Of a stretch of 54,099 bases of DNA, positions 8,867 to 16,710 are shown one piece after another (within the stretch, counting starts at the first letter, position 1; every line of letters starts with the position of its first letter). Location of the stretch: contig JAHHHB010000040.1 in NCBI GenBank assembly GCA_019359545.1, positions 1 through 54,099 of the forward strand, in the 5' to 3' direction. Position numbers and translations under genes: made by a program. This DNA comes from Desmonostoc geniculatum HA4340-LM1 (GTDB lineage: Bacteria; Cyanobacteriota; Cyanobacteriia; Cyanobacteriales; Nostocaceae). A model generated the notes under the pieces. The model did no database searches. It had not been told where the DNA came from and saw nothing but the letters and a program-made list of their open reading frames with translations.

Positions 8867-9058
8867 ATGAATACTTCGGTACAAGAACTTCTGAGTACTT
8901 TTGATAGGCTGAGTGAAAGTGAAAGGCTAGAAATTGTTTTGGAGATTTTAAAAAGGGTTACTCATTTAGAATTTATGCCCTTGTCAGATGAGGATTTAGT
9001 TTGGAATGCTGAAGAAATTTTTTTAGAGTTGGATAAGGAAGAATCTGCTTATGAGTAG
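8867..9058 (+). CDS. Antitoxin of a type II MazF/PemK-type toxin-antitoxin pair
   Basis: 63-aa acidic protein directly upstream of, and overlapping by 8 bases, a MazF-like gene. It begins MNTSVQELLSTFDRLSESER, a helical segment common in cyanobacterial addiction modules, and ends in an acidic tail (EEIFLELDKEESAYE) suited to covering the basic toxin surface. The role is inferred from size, acidity, overlap and neighbour. The pair lies on the opposite strand to the oxoprolinase operon it interrupts. Such antitoxins usually autoregulate; the upstream AT-rich leader (TGTATATTAATACTGTAATG) may hold the promoter. Confidence 0.8.
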   Translation: MNTSVQELLSTFDRLSESERLEIVLEILKRVTHLEFMPLSDEDLVWNAEEIFLELDKEESAYE

Positions 9059-9401
9059 TCCCGAACGCGGAGAAGTTTGGCTTGTTGATTTGGGCTACGC
9101 AGCAAAAGTTAGACCATGCTTGGTTATCAGCATTCCTGCTACTGAAGAAGACCGTGCGTTAGCAACTCTGATTCCTCACACTACTAGTTTACGAGGTTCA
9201 AGATTCGAGGTAGAGATCAAAGTAAATTTTCTTCGGACAGGAGCATTTGATGTACAGAACATTATTACAATTCCCCATGCAAAACTGCTACGAAAATTAG
9301 GAAACTTGACACACGAACAACTAGGAGATGTAAAGAAAGTATTACTTTTATGGTTGGGATGTGAGGAAGCAAGTTTTGAGGATAAAGAGAATGAGTATTA
9401 G
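9051..9401 (+). CDS. MazF/PemK-family toxin endoribonuclease
   Basis: 116-aa protein with the PemK/MazF fold: N-terminal RGEVWLVDLG, then KVRPCLVIS, a central RGSRFEVEI strand and GAFDVQNIITIPHAKLLRKLG, matching the conserved substrate-loop and core strands. MazF enzymes cleave mRNA at short sequence motifs and arrest growth when the antitoxin is lost. It starts at ATG 9051 inside the antitoxin gene, which indicates translational coupling. Length is typical. No second-copy remnants or repeats flank the pair, so the insertion route is unclear. Confidence 0.9.
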   Translation: MSSPERGEVWLVDLGYAAKVRPCLVISIPATEEDRALATLIPHTTSLRGSRFEVEIKVNFLRTGAFDVQNIITIPHAKLLRKLGNLTHEQLGDVKKVLLLWLGCEEASFEDKENEY

Positions 9402-9493
9402 AAATGACTTGGTGAGCATTGATGTTGGGCGCTTTGCTGTTAAATTATCTTTTTGGAAATGAACTTCCATTTGGTTTACTTCTCAAATATCTG

Positions 9494-10279
9494 CTAAAAA
9501 GTAAGATACTCGTCCTTCAAATCACTGATAAACATGTGTCCAGGAGAATGAGTAATTGCGAATTCAGGTTTTGCTTGAAAAATTGCAGTTTGAGTGGTGA
9601 CTCCGCAAGCCCAAAAAACAGGAACCTCACCGTCACGAACTGTAACAGCATCACCATAATCAGGTTTTTGTAAATCTCTAATTCCTATCTCTTCTGGATT
9701 TCCAATATGTACAGGAGAACCATGTGCTTTGTAATATCGACTGGTTACTTCTACAGCCCGAACAATGTTATTAGTTGGAAGTGGACGCATGGAAACTACT
9801 AAGGGACTGGAAAAGATTCGAGTCGGGATACATTCAATATTTGTCTTGTACATTGGGACATTTTTTTGTTCTTCTACATGCCTTACTGTTAGTCCAGAAT
9901 TCAGCATGGCATTTTCAAATGAAAAGGAACAACCAATTAAAAAGGCTACCAAATCGCTTCTCCAAAATGATCTGATGTCGGTTGTTTCTTCAATTAATTC
10001 ACCGTGTCTAAAAATTCTATAGCGGGGTAAGTCTGTTCTAATATCAGCACCAGGAGCGATTATTTTAGGTTCAGGATCTCCAATTTCTGTGACATCAAGT
10101 ATTGGACAAGATTTGGAATTTCGTTGACAAAACAGTAAAAATTCAAATGCTAAAGAATATGGTAATACAACTAAGTTAGCCTGAACAAATCCTAGTGCAA
10201 GTCCAGGGGTAGGTGTATCTAATTTACCATCTCGACAAAGCTGGCGGATTTCTGAAGGAAGAGAAGAAAAATTTAACAT
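9494..10279 (-). CDS. D-glutamate cyclase / putative hydro-lyase family protein (DUF1445, YcsI-like)
   Basis: 261-aa protein of the DUF1445 family. Recognisable segments include REIRQLCRDG-like SEIRQLCRDGKLDTPTPG near the N-terminus, VQANLVVLPYSLAFEFLLFC, FLIGCSFSFENAML, PMYKTNIECIP, VVSMRPLP, GDAVTVRDGEVPVFWACGVT and FAITHSPGHMFISDL near the end; these are the hallmark blocks. The mammalian protein DGLUCY, which carries this domain, converts D-glutamate to 5-oxo-D-proline. The gene lies 42 bases after the HyuA-like gene on the same strand and before HyuB, so a joint D-glutamate/5-oxoproline route is a reasonable inference. It starts at ATG 10279. Confidence 0.88.
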   Translation of the reverse strand: MLNFSSLPSEIRQLCRDGKLDTPTPGLALGFVQANLVVLPYSLAFEFLLFCQRNSKSCPILDVTEIGDPEPKIIAPGADIRTDLPRYRIFRHGELIEETTDIRSFWRSDLVAFLIGCSFSFENAMLNSGLTVRHVEEQKNVPMYKTNIECIPTRIFSSPLVVSMRPLPTNNIVRAVEVTSRYYKAHGSPVHIGNPEEIGIRDLQKPDYGDAVTVRDGEVPVFWACGVTTQTAIFQAKPEFAITHSPGHMFISDLKDEYLTF

Positions 10280-10321
10280 TGAATATTTCCTAGTTTGGTT
10301 TATAAAATTAAATCAGAGTCT

Positions 10322-12535
10322 TTATGCAATGCGTTGCAAAATTAAATGATTACGTTCAGTTAATCTTGCTTCCCAGCTAGGTTCAACTACAATTGTGCTA
10401 ATTTTTTCGACAATAATCGCAGTTCCAATAATCCTATCTTCTGGTTGTAAATCTTCGCGCCGATAAACAGGTGTATCATGCCATTTTTCAGCACTGAACA
10501 TCCGGACTGTTTCAACTGATTTAGGGGCTTCATCTATGGAACGTGTACGAGTAATTAAGGGTTCTTCAGGTGTATCCATTTTTTGAATTACTTCCACTGA
10601 AACAGATTCGACAATTAAGGTTTTTTCTGATTGCATGAAACCATAGCGAGATTTATGCTCAGTTTCAAATTCTTGTCGCATCATTGCCACTTCATCGGCG
10701 AAATTTACTGTCAAGATAGAATTAGTGCTTTCATATTTTAAGTTAGCTTTTCGGACTACCTCTACTTGACTATGTACTTCATTTATTTCATTTTTAGCTT
10801 GAGTTTCTAAATATTCCATTAAATTGTGTAATTGAGGAATTAAGGCTTGAGTTAAAGGTTGTTCGACTCCTCCTTCTCTAATCGCCCGCACATCAGCTAA
10901 TCCCATTCCATAAGCAGAGAGAACTCCAGCATAAGGATGTAAAAATATTTTTTTCATCCCCAAAGTATCGGCAATTAAACAAGCAACTTGCCCGCCAGCA
11001 CCGCCAAAACAACACAATACATATTGAGTGACATCATAACCGCGTTGCAGGCTGATTTTTTTAATTGCATTCGCCATATTTTCAACTGCGATCGCCATAA
11101 ATCCAGCCGCTACTTGTTCTGGTGTACAATGATTTCCTGTAGCAGTTACAATCTCTTGGGCTAATTGTGTAAATTTATGAATAACAACATCTTTATCTAA
11201 AGGTAAATTACCATCAATTCCAAAGACTGAAGGAAAATATTGCGGGTGAATTTTGCCTAACATCACATTGGCATCAGTAACCGCTAATGGGCCGCCACGA
11301 CGATAACAAGCAGGGCCAGGAATTGAACCAGCAGATTCCGGGCCGACACGATAACTAAAACCATCAAAAAACAAAATCGAACCACCACCAGCCGCAATGG
11401 TATTAATTGCTAATACAGGAACTCGCATCCGCGCCCCAGCAATTTGTGATTCTAATTGTCGTTCATATTCTCCTTTAAAATGGGCAACATCTGTACTTGT
11501 TCCTCCCATATCAAAGGTAATTACTAACTCAAAACCTGCCCTTTTACTACTTTGAACTGCGCCAACAATGCCCCCAGCCGGGCCACTTAAAATACTATCT
11601 TTTCCTTGAAATTGTTCGGCTGCTACTAAACCGCCATCAGATTTCATGAACATTAATTTGATGGGGGAGTGGGGAGTGGGGAGTGGGGAATGGGGAGGTA
11701 AGGCAGATGAGGGAGATGAGGAAGATGAGGGAGATGGCGAGATAAGCAATTCCCTATTCTCTATTCCCCATGCCCCATTCCCCATTCTCAATTCACTTGC
11801 TATTTGGTTGACGTAACGACGTAATATAGGAGTTAAATAAGCATCAACTACTGTTGTATCTCCTCTGCTGACTAATTTCATTAATGGGCTAACTTGATGA
11901 GATACAGATATTTGGGTAAAGCCGATTTCTTGGGCAATTTTTGCTAATTGTTGTTCGTGTTCGGGATAGCGATCGCTATGCATAAAAACAATAGCACAGC
12001 TACGGATTCTTGTATGATAAACTGCTTGTAAATCGCGTTTTACTTGTTCGATATTTACTGCAATTAATTCATTTCCTTTAGCATCATACCGTTCATCTAC
12101 TTCAATGACCTGTTCATAAAGCATGGTTGGTAAAATGATATGACGAGCAAAGATATTAGGACGATTTTGATAACCAATTCGTAGCGCATCTTTAAATCCT
12201 TTGGTAATCACAAGCACAACCCTGTCGCCTTTCCTTTCCAACAGTGCGTTTGTTGCTACTGTTGTCCCCATTTTTATCACTTCTATTGCTTCACTAGGAA
12301 TAGGTTCCTTGCTAGAAAGCCCCATAATATCCCGAATACCTTGAATGGCTGCATCTTGATATTGTTCGGGATTTTCTGAAAGTAATTTGTAAACTATAAT
12401 CCATTGGCAATTAGGTAGAGTAACAATTAAAAAACGTTCAGGATGTTGTGAGAGTCCGTCTATAATTCCTTGATTATCAGTAACAGCAACAATATCTGTG
12501 AATGTACCACCCCTGTCTGCAAAAATTTTTAACAT
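10322..12535 (-). CDS. Hydantoinase A / 5-oxoprolinase N-terminal-type subunit (HyuA family)
   Basis: ATP-binding subunit of about 737 aa. Signatures: N-terminal FADRGGTFTDIVAV (phosphate-loop-like), MGTTVATNALLERKG, TKGFKDALRIGYQNRP, SDGGLVAAE, SGPAGGIVGAVQ, TFDMGGTSTDVA, SAGSIPGPACYRRGGPLAVTDANVMLG and CCFGGAGGQVACLIADTLG. It starts at ATG 12535 and leads the minus-strand operon HyuA-DUF1445-HyuB. Between QIASEL and IKLMFMKSDGG about 45 residues (RMGNGAWGIENRE..., Ser/Pro runs) are encoded by heptamer repeats at ~11660-11793. HyuA homologues go nearly straight from the helix to LMFM, so this is an in-frame insertion. Likely reaction: ATP-driven lactam opening of 5-oxoproline; other cyclic amides are possible. 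Confidence 0.9.
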   Translation of the reverse strand: MLKIFADRGGTFTDIVAVTDNQGIIDGLSQHPERFLIVTLPNCQWIIVYKLLSENPEQYQDAAIQGIRDIMGLSSKEPIPSEAIEVIKMGTTVATNALLERKGDRVVLVITKGFKDALRIGYQNRPNIFARHIILPTMLYEQVIEVDERYDAKGNELIAVNIEQVKRDLQAVYHTRIRSCAIVFMHSDRYPEHEQQLAKIAQEIGFTQISVSHQVSPLMKLVSRGDTTVVDAYLTPILRRYVNQIASELRMGNGAWGIENRELLISPSPSSSSSPSSALPPHSPLPTPHSPIKLMFMKSDGGLVAAEQFQGKDSILSGPAGGIVGAVQSSKRAGFELVITFDMGGTSTDVAHFKGEYERQLESQIAGARMRVPVLAINTIAAGGGSILFFDGFSYRVGPESAGSIPGPACYRRGGPLAVTDANVMLGKIHPQYFPSVFGIDGNLPLDKDVVIHKFTQLAQEIVTATGNHCTPEQVAAGFMAIAVENMANAIKKISLQRGYDVTQYVLCCFGGAGGQVACLIADTLGMKKIFLHPYAGVLSAYGMGLADVRAIREGGVEQPLTQALIPQLHNLMEYLETQAKNEINEVHSQVEVVRKANLKYESTNSILTVNFADEVAMMRQEFETEHKSRYGFMQSEKTLIVESVSVEVIQKMDTPEEPLITRTRSIDEAPKSVETVRMFSAEKWHDTPVYRREDLQPEDRIIGTAIIVEKISTIVVEPSWEARLTERNHLILQRIA
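11660..11793. repeat. Heptamer repeat (GGGGAGT) inserted in frame in the hyuA-like gene
   Basis: The plus strand shows GGGGGAGTGGGGAGTGGGGA followed by GAGGGAGATGAGGAAGATGA-type and CCCATGCCCCATTCCCC-type runs. This is intergenic-style low-complexity repeat, here translated on the minus strand without a stop and in frame on both sides. Confidence 0.8.
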
Positions 12536-12885
12536 TGCTCTTTTCCCTTAGTAGTCTATAAGTAGATTAACAATAGAATGCGGCGTGTTTCTACTTCAGG
12601 TGTAGAAGATTTTTACGACAACTGTCGAAGATTAATTTTAAAAGGAGTTAGCGATTACCAAGAAAGAAATAAATGAATATTACTTGTGGGGTGGGCGTCT
12701 CGCCCGCCCTTAGAGGATGTTTGAAAAGTTACGTAGGGGAGCCAGCGCTGTGCGGGGGTTCCAAGAGTTGAGGCGACTGGCGTTGCGTTAGCACAGAGAG
12801 TACAGCACCAAAGTCTTAAGAATGGTGCGTTACGGCTTACGCCTAACACACCCTACAAATACTTAGATTTTTCACCAAATCAAAT
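12536..12885. other. Gene-free region with palindromic dispersed repeats
   Basis: 350 bases without a credible gene. It holds the fragment TAGAGGATGTTTGAAAAGT (12711-12729), also near 42689 and, diverged, near 5791. It also holds a ~41-bp element bounded by GCCAGC and GACTGGC (about 12741-12781) resembling one inside the IS982 remnant, and a GGTGCGTTACGGCTTACGCC-type hairpin (12824-12852) that recurs at 42719-42749. The divergent upstream region of the HyuA operon also lies here. Confidence 0.7.
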
Positions 12886-13305
12886 ATGATTCCTATAGAT
12901 GTTTATTGGTTGCTATCTATTGCTATGTTTACCTTCAACAAAAAATATTTTTACCTGACGCTTATACTATTTTCAATAGAGGTATGTATTGCTGTTTTTA
13001 TAAATGACAGTTTTATCCGTCCTTTTATTGGGGATGTTTTAGTAGTTATACTAATTTATTGTTTTGTCAGAGCTTTTTGGAATATACATTCATCCATTGT
13101 TGCTTTATCAGTTTTTGGATTTGCTTGTACTATCGAAATTCTCCAATATTTTAATTTTGTAAATAAGTTGGGATTGCAAAAATATAAAATTTTAGCTGTT
13201 GCTTTGGGAAGTACATTTGATTGGAAGGATATAATTGCTTATGCAATAGGTAGCATAGCAATCCTATGGTTTGAGAATAGAAAAAATAGAAAAATAAAAG
13301 GCTAA
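12886..13305 (+). CDS. DUF2809 family membrane protein
   Basis: 139-aa integral membrane protein with about four hydrophobic helices. DUF2809 features are visible: a short cytoplasmic start (FNKKYFYLTL), then FIRPFIGDVLVVILIYCFVRAFW, a CTIEILQYFNFVNKLGL segment with acidic residue in the membrane and LGSTFDWKDIIAYAIG before a basic tail. Function unknown. An internal ATG at 12925 gives MFTFNKKYF, the more usual family start; the frame from 12886 adds 13 hydrophobic residues. Low-GC and flanked by repeats on both sides. Confidence 0.82.
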   Translation: MIPIDVYWLLSIAMFTFNKKYFYLTLILFSIEVCIAVFINDSFIRPFIGDVLVVILIYCFVRAFWNIHSSIVALSVFGFACTIEILQYFNFVNKLGLQKYKILAVALGSTFDWKDIIAYAIGSIAILWFENRKNRKIKG

Positions 13306-13311
13306 ATGTTA

Positions 13312-13398
13312 GGACTTACGCATTGACAGGAAAGACCAAATATGAATGATTTTAAAAACCACATCTTTCCTAGGGAACATTGCTGTGCCCCTACGATT
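13312..13398. repeat. Dispersed ~85-bp repeat, inverted copy near 16850-16937
   Basis: The segment from AGGACTTACGCATTGACAGG to TGCTGTGCCCCTACG resembles the reverse complement of 16850-16937 (AACTTACGCATTGACAATAA... in that strand), with about 75-80% identity by eye. The two copies flank the CHASE2 kinase gene and repeat array in opposite orientations. Its GCTGTGCCCCTACG end also resembles the ends of the element at 42942-43183. Confidence 0.6.
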
Positions 13399-13412
13399 AT
13401 CTGTACCTCATT

Positions 13413-15620
13413 TCAATTGATTGAAATACGTTTTAAATCTTGCAAAACTGCGGTGGCTGATTGATAGCGATCGCTAAAATGATAACAAACCATTTTATCT
13501 AAAATCATCGCTAATTCTTCGCTGACTTGTGCTGTTTGTCGCCACATCACATTACCCGTTTCTGGATTTGGATGGAGTTCCTGTGGTGCTATTCCAGTTA
13601 GGGCTTGAATACCAATCATTCCTAAAGCGTAAATATCACTGCACAAGCGCGGATGACCGGCAAATTGTTCTGGTGGTGCATAGCCCCGCGTTCCGATCGC
13701 CACTGTTGCTAATTCTGTTTGTTCGGTACTCGGTGGTTGCATGAGTTTTACAGCCCCAAAGTCAATCAATACTAATTGATTATCTTCAGCGCGTCTAATA
13801 ATATTAGTCGGTTTGATATCACGATGAATCACTCGGTGTTGATGAACAAATCCCAGAATTTCTAAAATTTCTTTGAGCATTCCAATTACAAATGATTCGT
13901 TTTTTAAGTTCTGTATTGGTGGTAATTCTTCACTTAAAGTATGTCCCTCTATATATTGTTGAATTAAATAAAATTCTTGGTTATCTTCAAAATAAGCAAG
14001 TAGTTCTGGTATTTGATGATGTTTACCTAAAGTTTCTAAAATTTCAGCTTCACTGTTAAACAATCGGCGAGCAATTTGTAAAAATCTACTATCTTGGCGG
14101 GCTGGCATTAATTTTTTCACGACACAAGTCGGATTACCCGGTCTTTGAGTATCTTGTGCTAAATAAGTGCGACCAAATCCACCAGCACCTAAGACTTTTG
14201 AAATTTGGTAGCGTCCACTCAACAGCAAATCACCAGATTTTGTTTCTTGTAAATCCATTGCGGGAGGAAAATCAAGATCCGAATCGGGGATTGCTGTTTT
14301 ATCTTCTAATAGTAGATTTAATTGGGCGATCGCTTCTTGTTGTTTTTCAACTTGCAGAATAATCACCTGAGTCTGCCGCTGATTTTGGTAATTAGTATAA
14401 GCCATAACGCTGATAATACTAATTATTAAAGCCAAGCCTGAGGGAATTAACGGCACCCATCCGGCTTGCAGAAACAAAATCACGCAGATTCCCACCAACA
14501 CAACTAGGGTTACCCCTCCCATCATTAGCAAAAGCAACGGATTTCGCCACCACCATGCTAAAGTACTACCTAAAACCGCCCAACCCCACACCCAAATTAG
14601 TTCTACCCAGTCAGGCCAATACCAAATTAAACTCCGCCCATCTAAGACAGTACCAATTAGTTGGCTTGCTATCTGTGCGTGAATAAATAGAGCTGGCATT
14701 CTGGCTGGTTGATCTGGTAAACTGCTGTAAGGTGTATAAAAGCTACCTGGAGCTAAACTAGCTGACGTAGTGCCAATAATTACCAGACGGTCTTTAAATA
14801 AACTGGGATTAACGCGATCGCTAAGAACTTCCGTCAGAGTCACCTGATCCGCCAGATAATTGGGGTGACGGTAATTTAATAGTATTTGATAGCCATTTGC
14901 ATCCAAATGTTGGTAACTACCTGAATTAGCTTTTAAACGCCAGAAGATGGTTTTACCTAATTGGAAATCTCCTTTGTCTGTGAACTTGTATTCAATGCCT
15001 TGTTTTTCTAAATAATTAATGGCAATTAACGCCCCAAAGGCAAATGATGTTGTACATTTTTCGTCTGTGGAATGAGCGAATAACAAGCTGCGGCGGAGAA
15101 TTTGGTCGTTTTCATTATCAGCAACCACATCGCTAAACCCAATATTATCTATGTCAAAATTCGGCGGTGGTGGAATTTCCGATCTACCGATGCTGCTAAA
15201 CAAGCAAGTACTAATAATATTGTCTTGATTTTGTTTGTTTGCTGCTAAATTTTTATCTTCTGGTCGAAAAAGATATAAACCAACGATACGCGGTTGATAA
15301 GATTCGATTTTTTGTAAAAGTTGATTAATTTTAGTATCTGACAGATTCCATTTTTCTCGTCGGAGATCCTCGTCAGTGATTTTTACCAGTAAAATCCGTT
15401 TATCCGGTGGTTCTACCGGACGCGATCGCAACATTTGATCGTACACTCTTAATTCCCAAGGCTGTAACCATTTGAGTTCACGAACTCCCCAAATCAAAGC
15501 GGTGGCTCCCACACTGGTAACCAAAATAATTTGCAGCCAATTACTGCTGAAGGACGTTTTACGGGAATCCTGATCTTTGACAAACGGGACACGGAGTTTT
15601 TCTAAAAGTCCATTAATCAC
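13413..15620 (-). CDS. CHASE2-domain serine/threonine protein kinase
   Basis: 735-aa membrane receptor kinase. N-terminal TM helix ~25-45, a CHASE2 extracytoplasmic sensor ~48-330 (ELRVYDQMLRSRP, DKRILLVKITDEDL, LKDRLVIIGTTSASL), a cluster of three TM helices ~345-410, then a eukaryotic-type kinase domain from ~469: glycine loop GAGGFGRTYLA, VVKKL lysine, catalytic HRDIKPTNII ~596, DFGAVKL ~619 and GTRGYAPPEQ. All catalytic residues are present, so it should be active. It phosphorylates Ser/Thr of unknown targets in response to an unknown periplasmic signal. It starts at ATG 15620. Its upstream region (15621-15920) holds only repeats and no recognised gene. Confidence 0.93.
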   Translation of the reverse strand: MINGLLEKLRVPFVKDQDSRKTSFSSNWLQIILVTSVGATALIWGVRELKWLQPWELRVYDQMLRSRPVEPPDKRILLVKITDEDLRREKWNLSDTKINQLLQKIESYQPRIVGLYLFRPEDKNLAANKQNQDNIISTCLFSSIGRSEIPPPPNFDIDNIGFSDVVADNENDQILRRSLLFAHSTDEKCTTSFAFGALIAINYLEKQGIEYKFTDKGDFQLGKTIFWRLKANSGSYQHLDANGYQILLNYRHPNYLADQVTLTEVLSDRVNPSLFKDRLVIIGTTSASLAPGSFYTPYSSLPDQPARMPALFIHAQIASQLIGTVLDGRSLIWYWPDWVELIWVWGWAVLGSTLAWWWRNPLLLLMMGGVTLVVLVGICVILFLQAGWVPLIPSGLALIISIISVMAYTNYQNQRQTQVIILQVEKQQEAIAQLNLLLEDKTAIPDSDLDFPPAMDLQETKSGDLLLSGRYQISKVLGAGGFGRTYLAQDTQRPGNPTCVVKKLMPARQDSRFLQIARRLFNSEAEILETLGKHHQIPELLAYFEDNQEFYLIQQYIEGHTLSEELPPIQNLKNESFVIGMLKEILEILGFVHQHRVIHRDIKPTNIIRRAEDNQLVLIDFGAVKLMQPPSTEQTELATVAIGTRGYAPPEQFAGHPRLCSDIYALGMIGIQALTGIAPQELHPNPETGNVMWRQTAQVSEELAMILDKMVCYHFSDRYQSATAVLQDLKRISIN

Positions 15621-15921
15621 AGCGTTGGGGCGGTAGCCTGAATTGAGTAAATTGCTCTAAATTTAATGTAGCAATTTAGTTGCTGATTCGAGGTGTTGGC
15701 TTGGCAGCTTTTTACACAGCCTTTGCAAGTGGCGTTTGATCCTGTTGTTTATCGAATTCGGGGAGTCGTTTCTTGAATTCGGGCAACCACCGATAATGCA
15801 ACATTTTAGCCTTGTGACGCTACTAGTACAACGCGGCGTAAATAAACCTACCCTAAGCTTCTCCTTGTAAAGGTTACCGTGTACACACAAGTTATGGAAT
15901 CACTACCAGTCCTTGAATTAC

Positions 15922-16082
15922 CCCACCCTAACCCTCCCCTTGTAAAGGGGAGGGAACCAGATTCTCTTGTTTCCCCCTTGTAAAAGGGAGGGAACCAGAT
16001 TCTCTTGTTTCCCCCCTTGTAAAAGGGAGGGAACCAGATTCTCTTGTTTCCCCCCTTGTAAAAGGGAGGGAACCAGATTCTC
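15922..16082. repeat. Tandem array of a 38-39-bp repeat, left part
   Basis: Units begin AACCAGATTCTCTTGTTTCC and end with a TTGTAAAAGGGAGGG-type run. Unit starts are 15955, 15993, 16032 and 16071 (periods 38, 39, 39). The fourth unit is interrupted at 16082 by a mobile element and resumes at 16726. There are no unique spacers between units, so it is not a CRISPR. The array translates as repeated FPPFYKGGNKRIW on the minus strand, which is not a gene. Confidence 0.9.
16076..16082. other. Target-site duplication GATTCTC, left copy
   Basis: GATTCTC occurs here and again at 16726-16732, immediately outside the two ends of the inserted element. In an uninterrupted repeat unit this heptamer occurs once (AACCAGATTCTCTTG). 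Joining 16082 to 16733 restores a perfect unit. If the inverted repeats are counted as 17 bp, the duplication would be only TTC. Confidence 0.75.
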
Positions 16083-16097
16083 GATACCGTTGGCGAA
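16083..16097 (+). repeat. Left terminal inverted repeat of the 643-bp element
   Basis: GATACCGTTGGCGAA, exact reverse complement of 16711-16725. The next bases (TTCCCCAAACGG) form an imperfect subterminal palindrome with the TIR itself. Confidence 0.85.
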
Positions 16098-16109
16098 TTC
16101 CCCAAACGG

Positions 16110-16547
16110 CTAAACTGAACCGATTAGTTCAATAATGAAACGATTGAGAGCCTTCTGAGCAGTTTTATACCCAGTAGCTTGCTTACCTAACTTTAGTTGG
16201 GACAAAATGCGATCGCGTAAAATTTCAAGTTCCTCTATCGCTAACCCAACAGACTGTTTTGCTGACTTATCAGATGTCCGATGAAACTCCCTCTGCGGTG
16301 TAATACTCGGTTGGGGTTCGGTTTCTGGTGGAGTGTCAGCTAAAAATCCTGAGTCTTCCCGTGTAATACTTGGTAGAGTGTTATGCCTAACAATGTGTTC
16401 TAAATAATCAGCACGAGTTAAGCCAAAACATTCAGAAGCAATACCAATAGCTTTCCAAGTATCATCTGTTAGTCGCAAAGAGCGTACTTCACGATAGTCA
16501 TCATTCTTAAGCGCAAACTTTCCTTGAATATCCCGTTTGAACATCAA
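16110..16547 (-). CDS. Ribbon-helix-helix DNA-binding protein, passenger of the mobile element
   Basis: 145 aa. Residues ~18-52 fit a ribbon-helix-helix fold: strand VRSLRLTD, helix A TWKAIGIASECFG, turn GLTRAD, helix B YLEHIVR. A Pro/Thr-rich linker (~60-90) joins it to a helical C-terminus (AIEELEILRDRILSQLKLGKQATGYKTAQKALNRFI). Proteins of this build occur in many copies in Nostoc genomes (recollection, unverified). It starts at the tandem ATGs 16547/16544. Four palindromic CCGTGTATTACACGG-like sites lie within 130 bases upstream and two inside the gene, which suggests autoregulation or DNA-end binding; this is inference. It is intact, which argues for selection or a recent insertion. Confidence 0.8.
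   Translation of the reverse strand: MMFKRDIQGKFALKNDDYREVRSLRLTDDTWKAIGIASECFGLTRADYLEHIVRHNTLPSITREDSGFLADTPPETEPQPSITPQREFHRTSDKSAKQSVGLAIEELEILRDRILSQLKLGKQATGYKTAQKALNRFIIELIGSV
16296..16373. promoter_or_regulatory. Two operator-like palindromes inside the RHH gene
   Basis: CGGTGTAATACTCGG (16296-16310) and CCGTGTAATACTTGG (16359-16373) match the 15-base dyad CCGTGTA-W-TACACGG seen upstream of the gene, at 2-3 mismatches each. They lie in the low-complexity linker region of the protein. Confidence 0.55.
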
Positions 16548-16552
16548 CTTTA

Positions 16553-16680
16553 CCGTGTATTACATCGTAAGTTGAACCGAGAAAGGCGATAATTAACCAT
16601 GTATTACACGGAGGAAGAGACAATTTTTCTTTCCGCATAATACATGAAAAGGATAAGCCACTTCCCCGTGTATTACGCGG
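16553..16680. promoter_or_regulatory. Cluster of four palindromic operator-like sites upstream of the RHH gene
   Basis: Sites: CCGTGTATTACATCG (16553-16567), CCATGTATTACACGG (16597-16611), a weaker CCGCATAATACATGA (16633-16647) and CCGTGTATTACGCGG (16666-16680). Consensus CCGTGTA-W-TACACGG is a perfect dyad, the expected form for a dimeric ribbon-helix-helix regulator. The first begins 6 bases upstream of the start codon, so binding would repress the gene. Spacings are 44, 36 and 33 bases. Confidence 0.7.
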
Positions 16681-16710
16681 TTAAATCGGCGTTTTTATGT
16701 TAAGTAATAT

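Noticed and set aside
12655..12849. Minus-strand 64-codon ORF
   Set aside because: Covers several palindromic repeats and has no protein-like features.
15848..16105. Minus-strand ORF with FPPFYKGGNKRIW repeats
   Set aside because: It is a translation of the tandem C-run/G-run repeat array and not a gene.
16633..16647. Fourth operator site upstream of the RHH gene as a full-strength site
   Set aside because: Kept only as a weak site: its right half deviates from the dyad at three or more positions.
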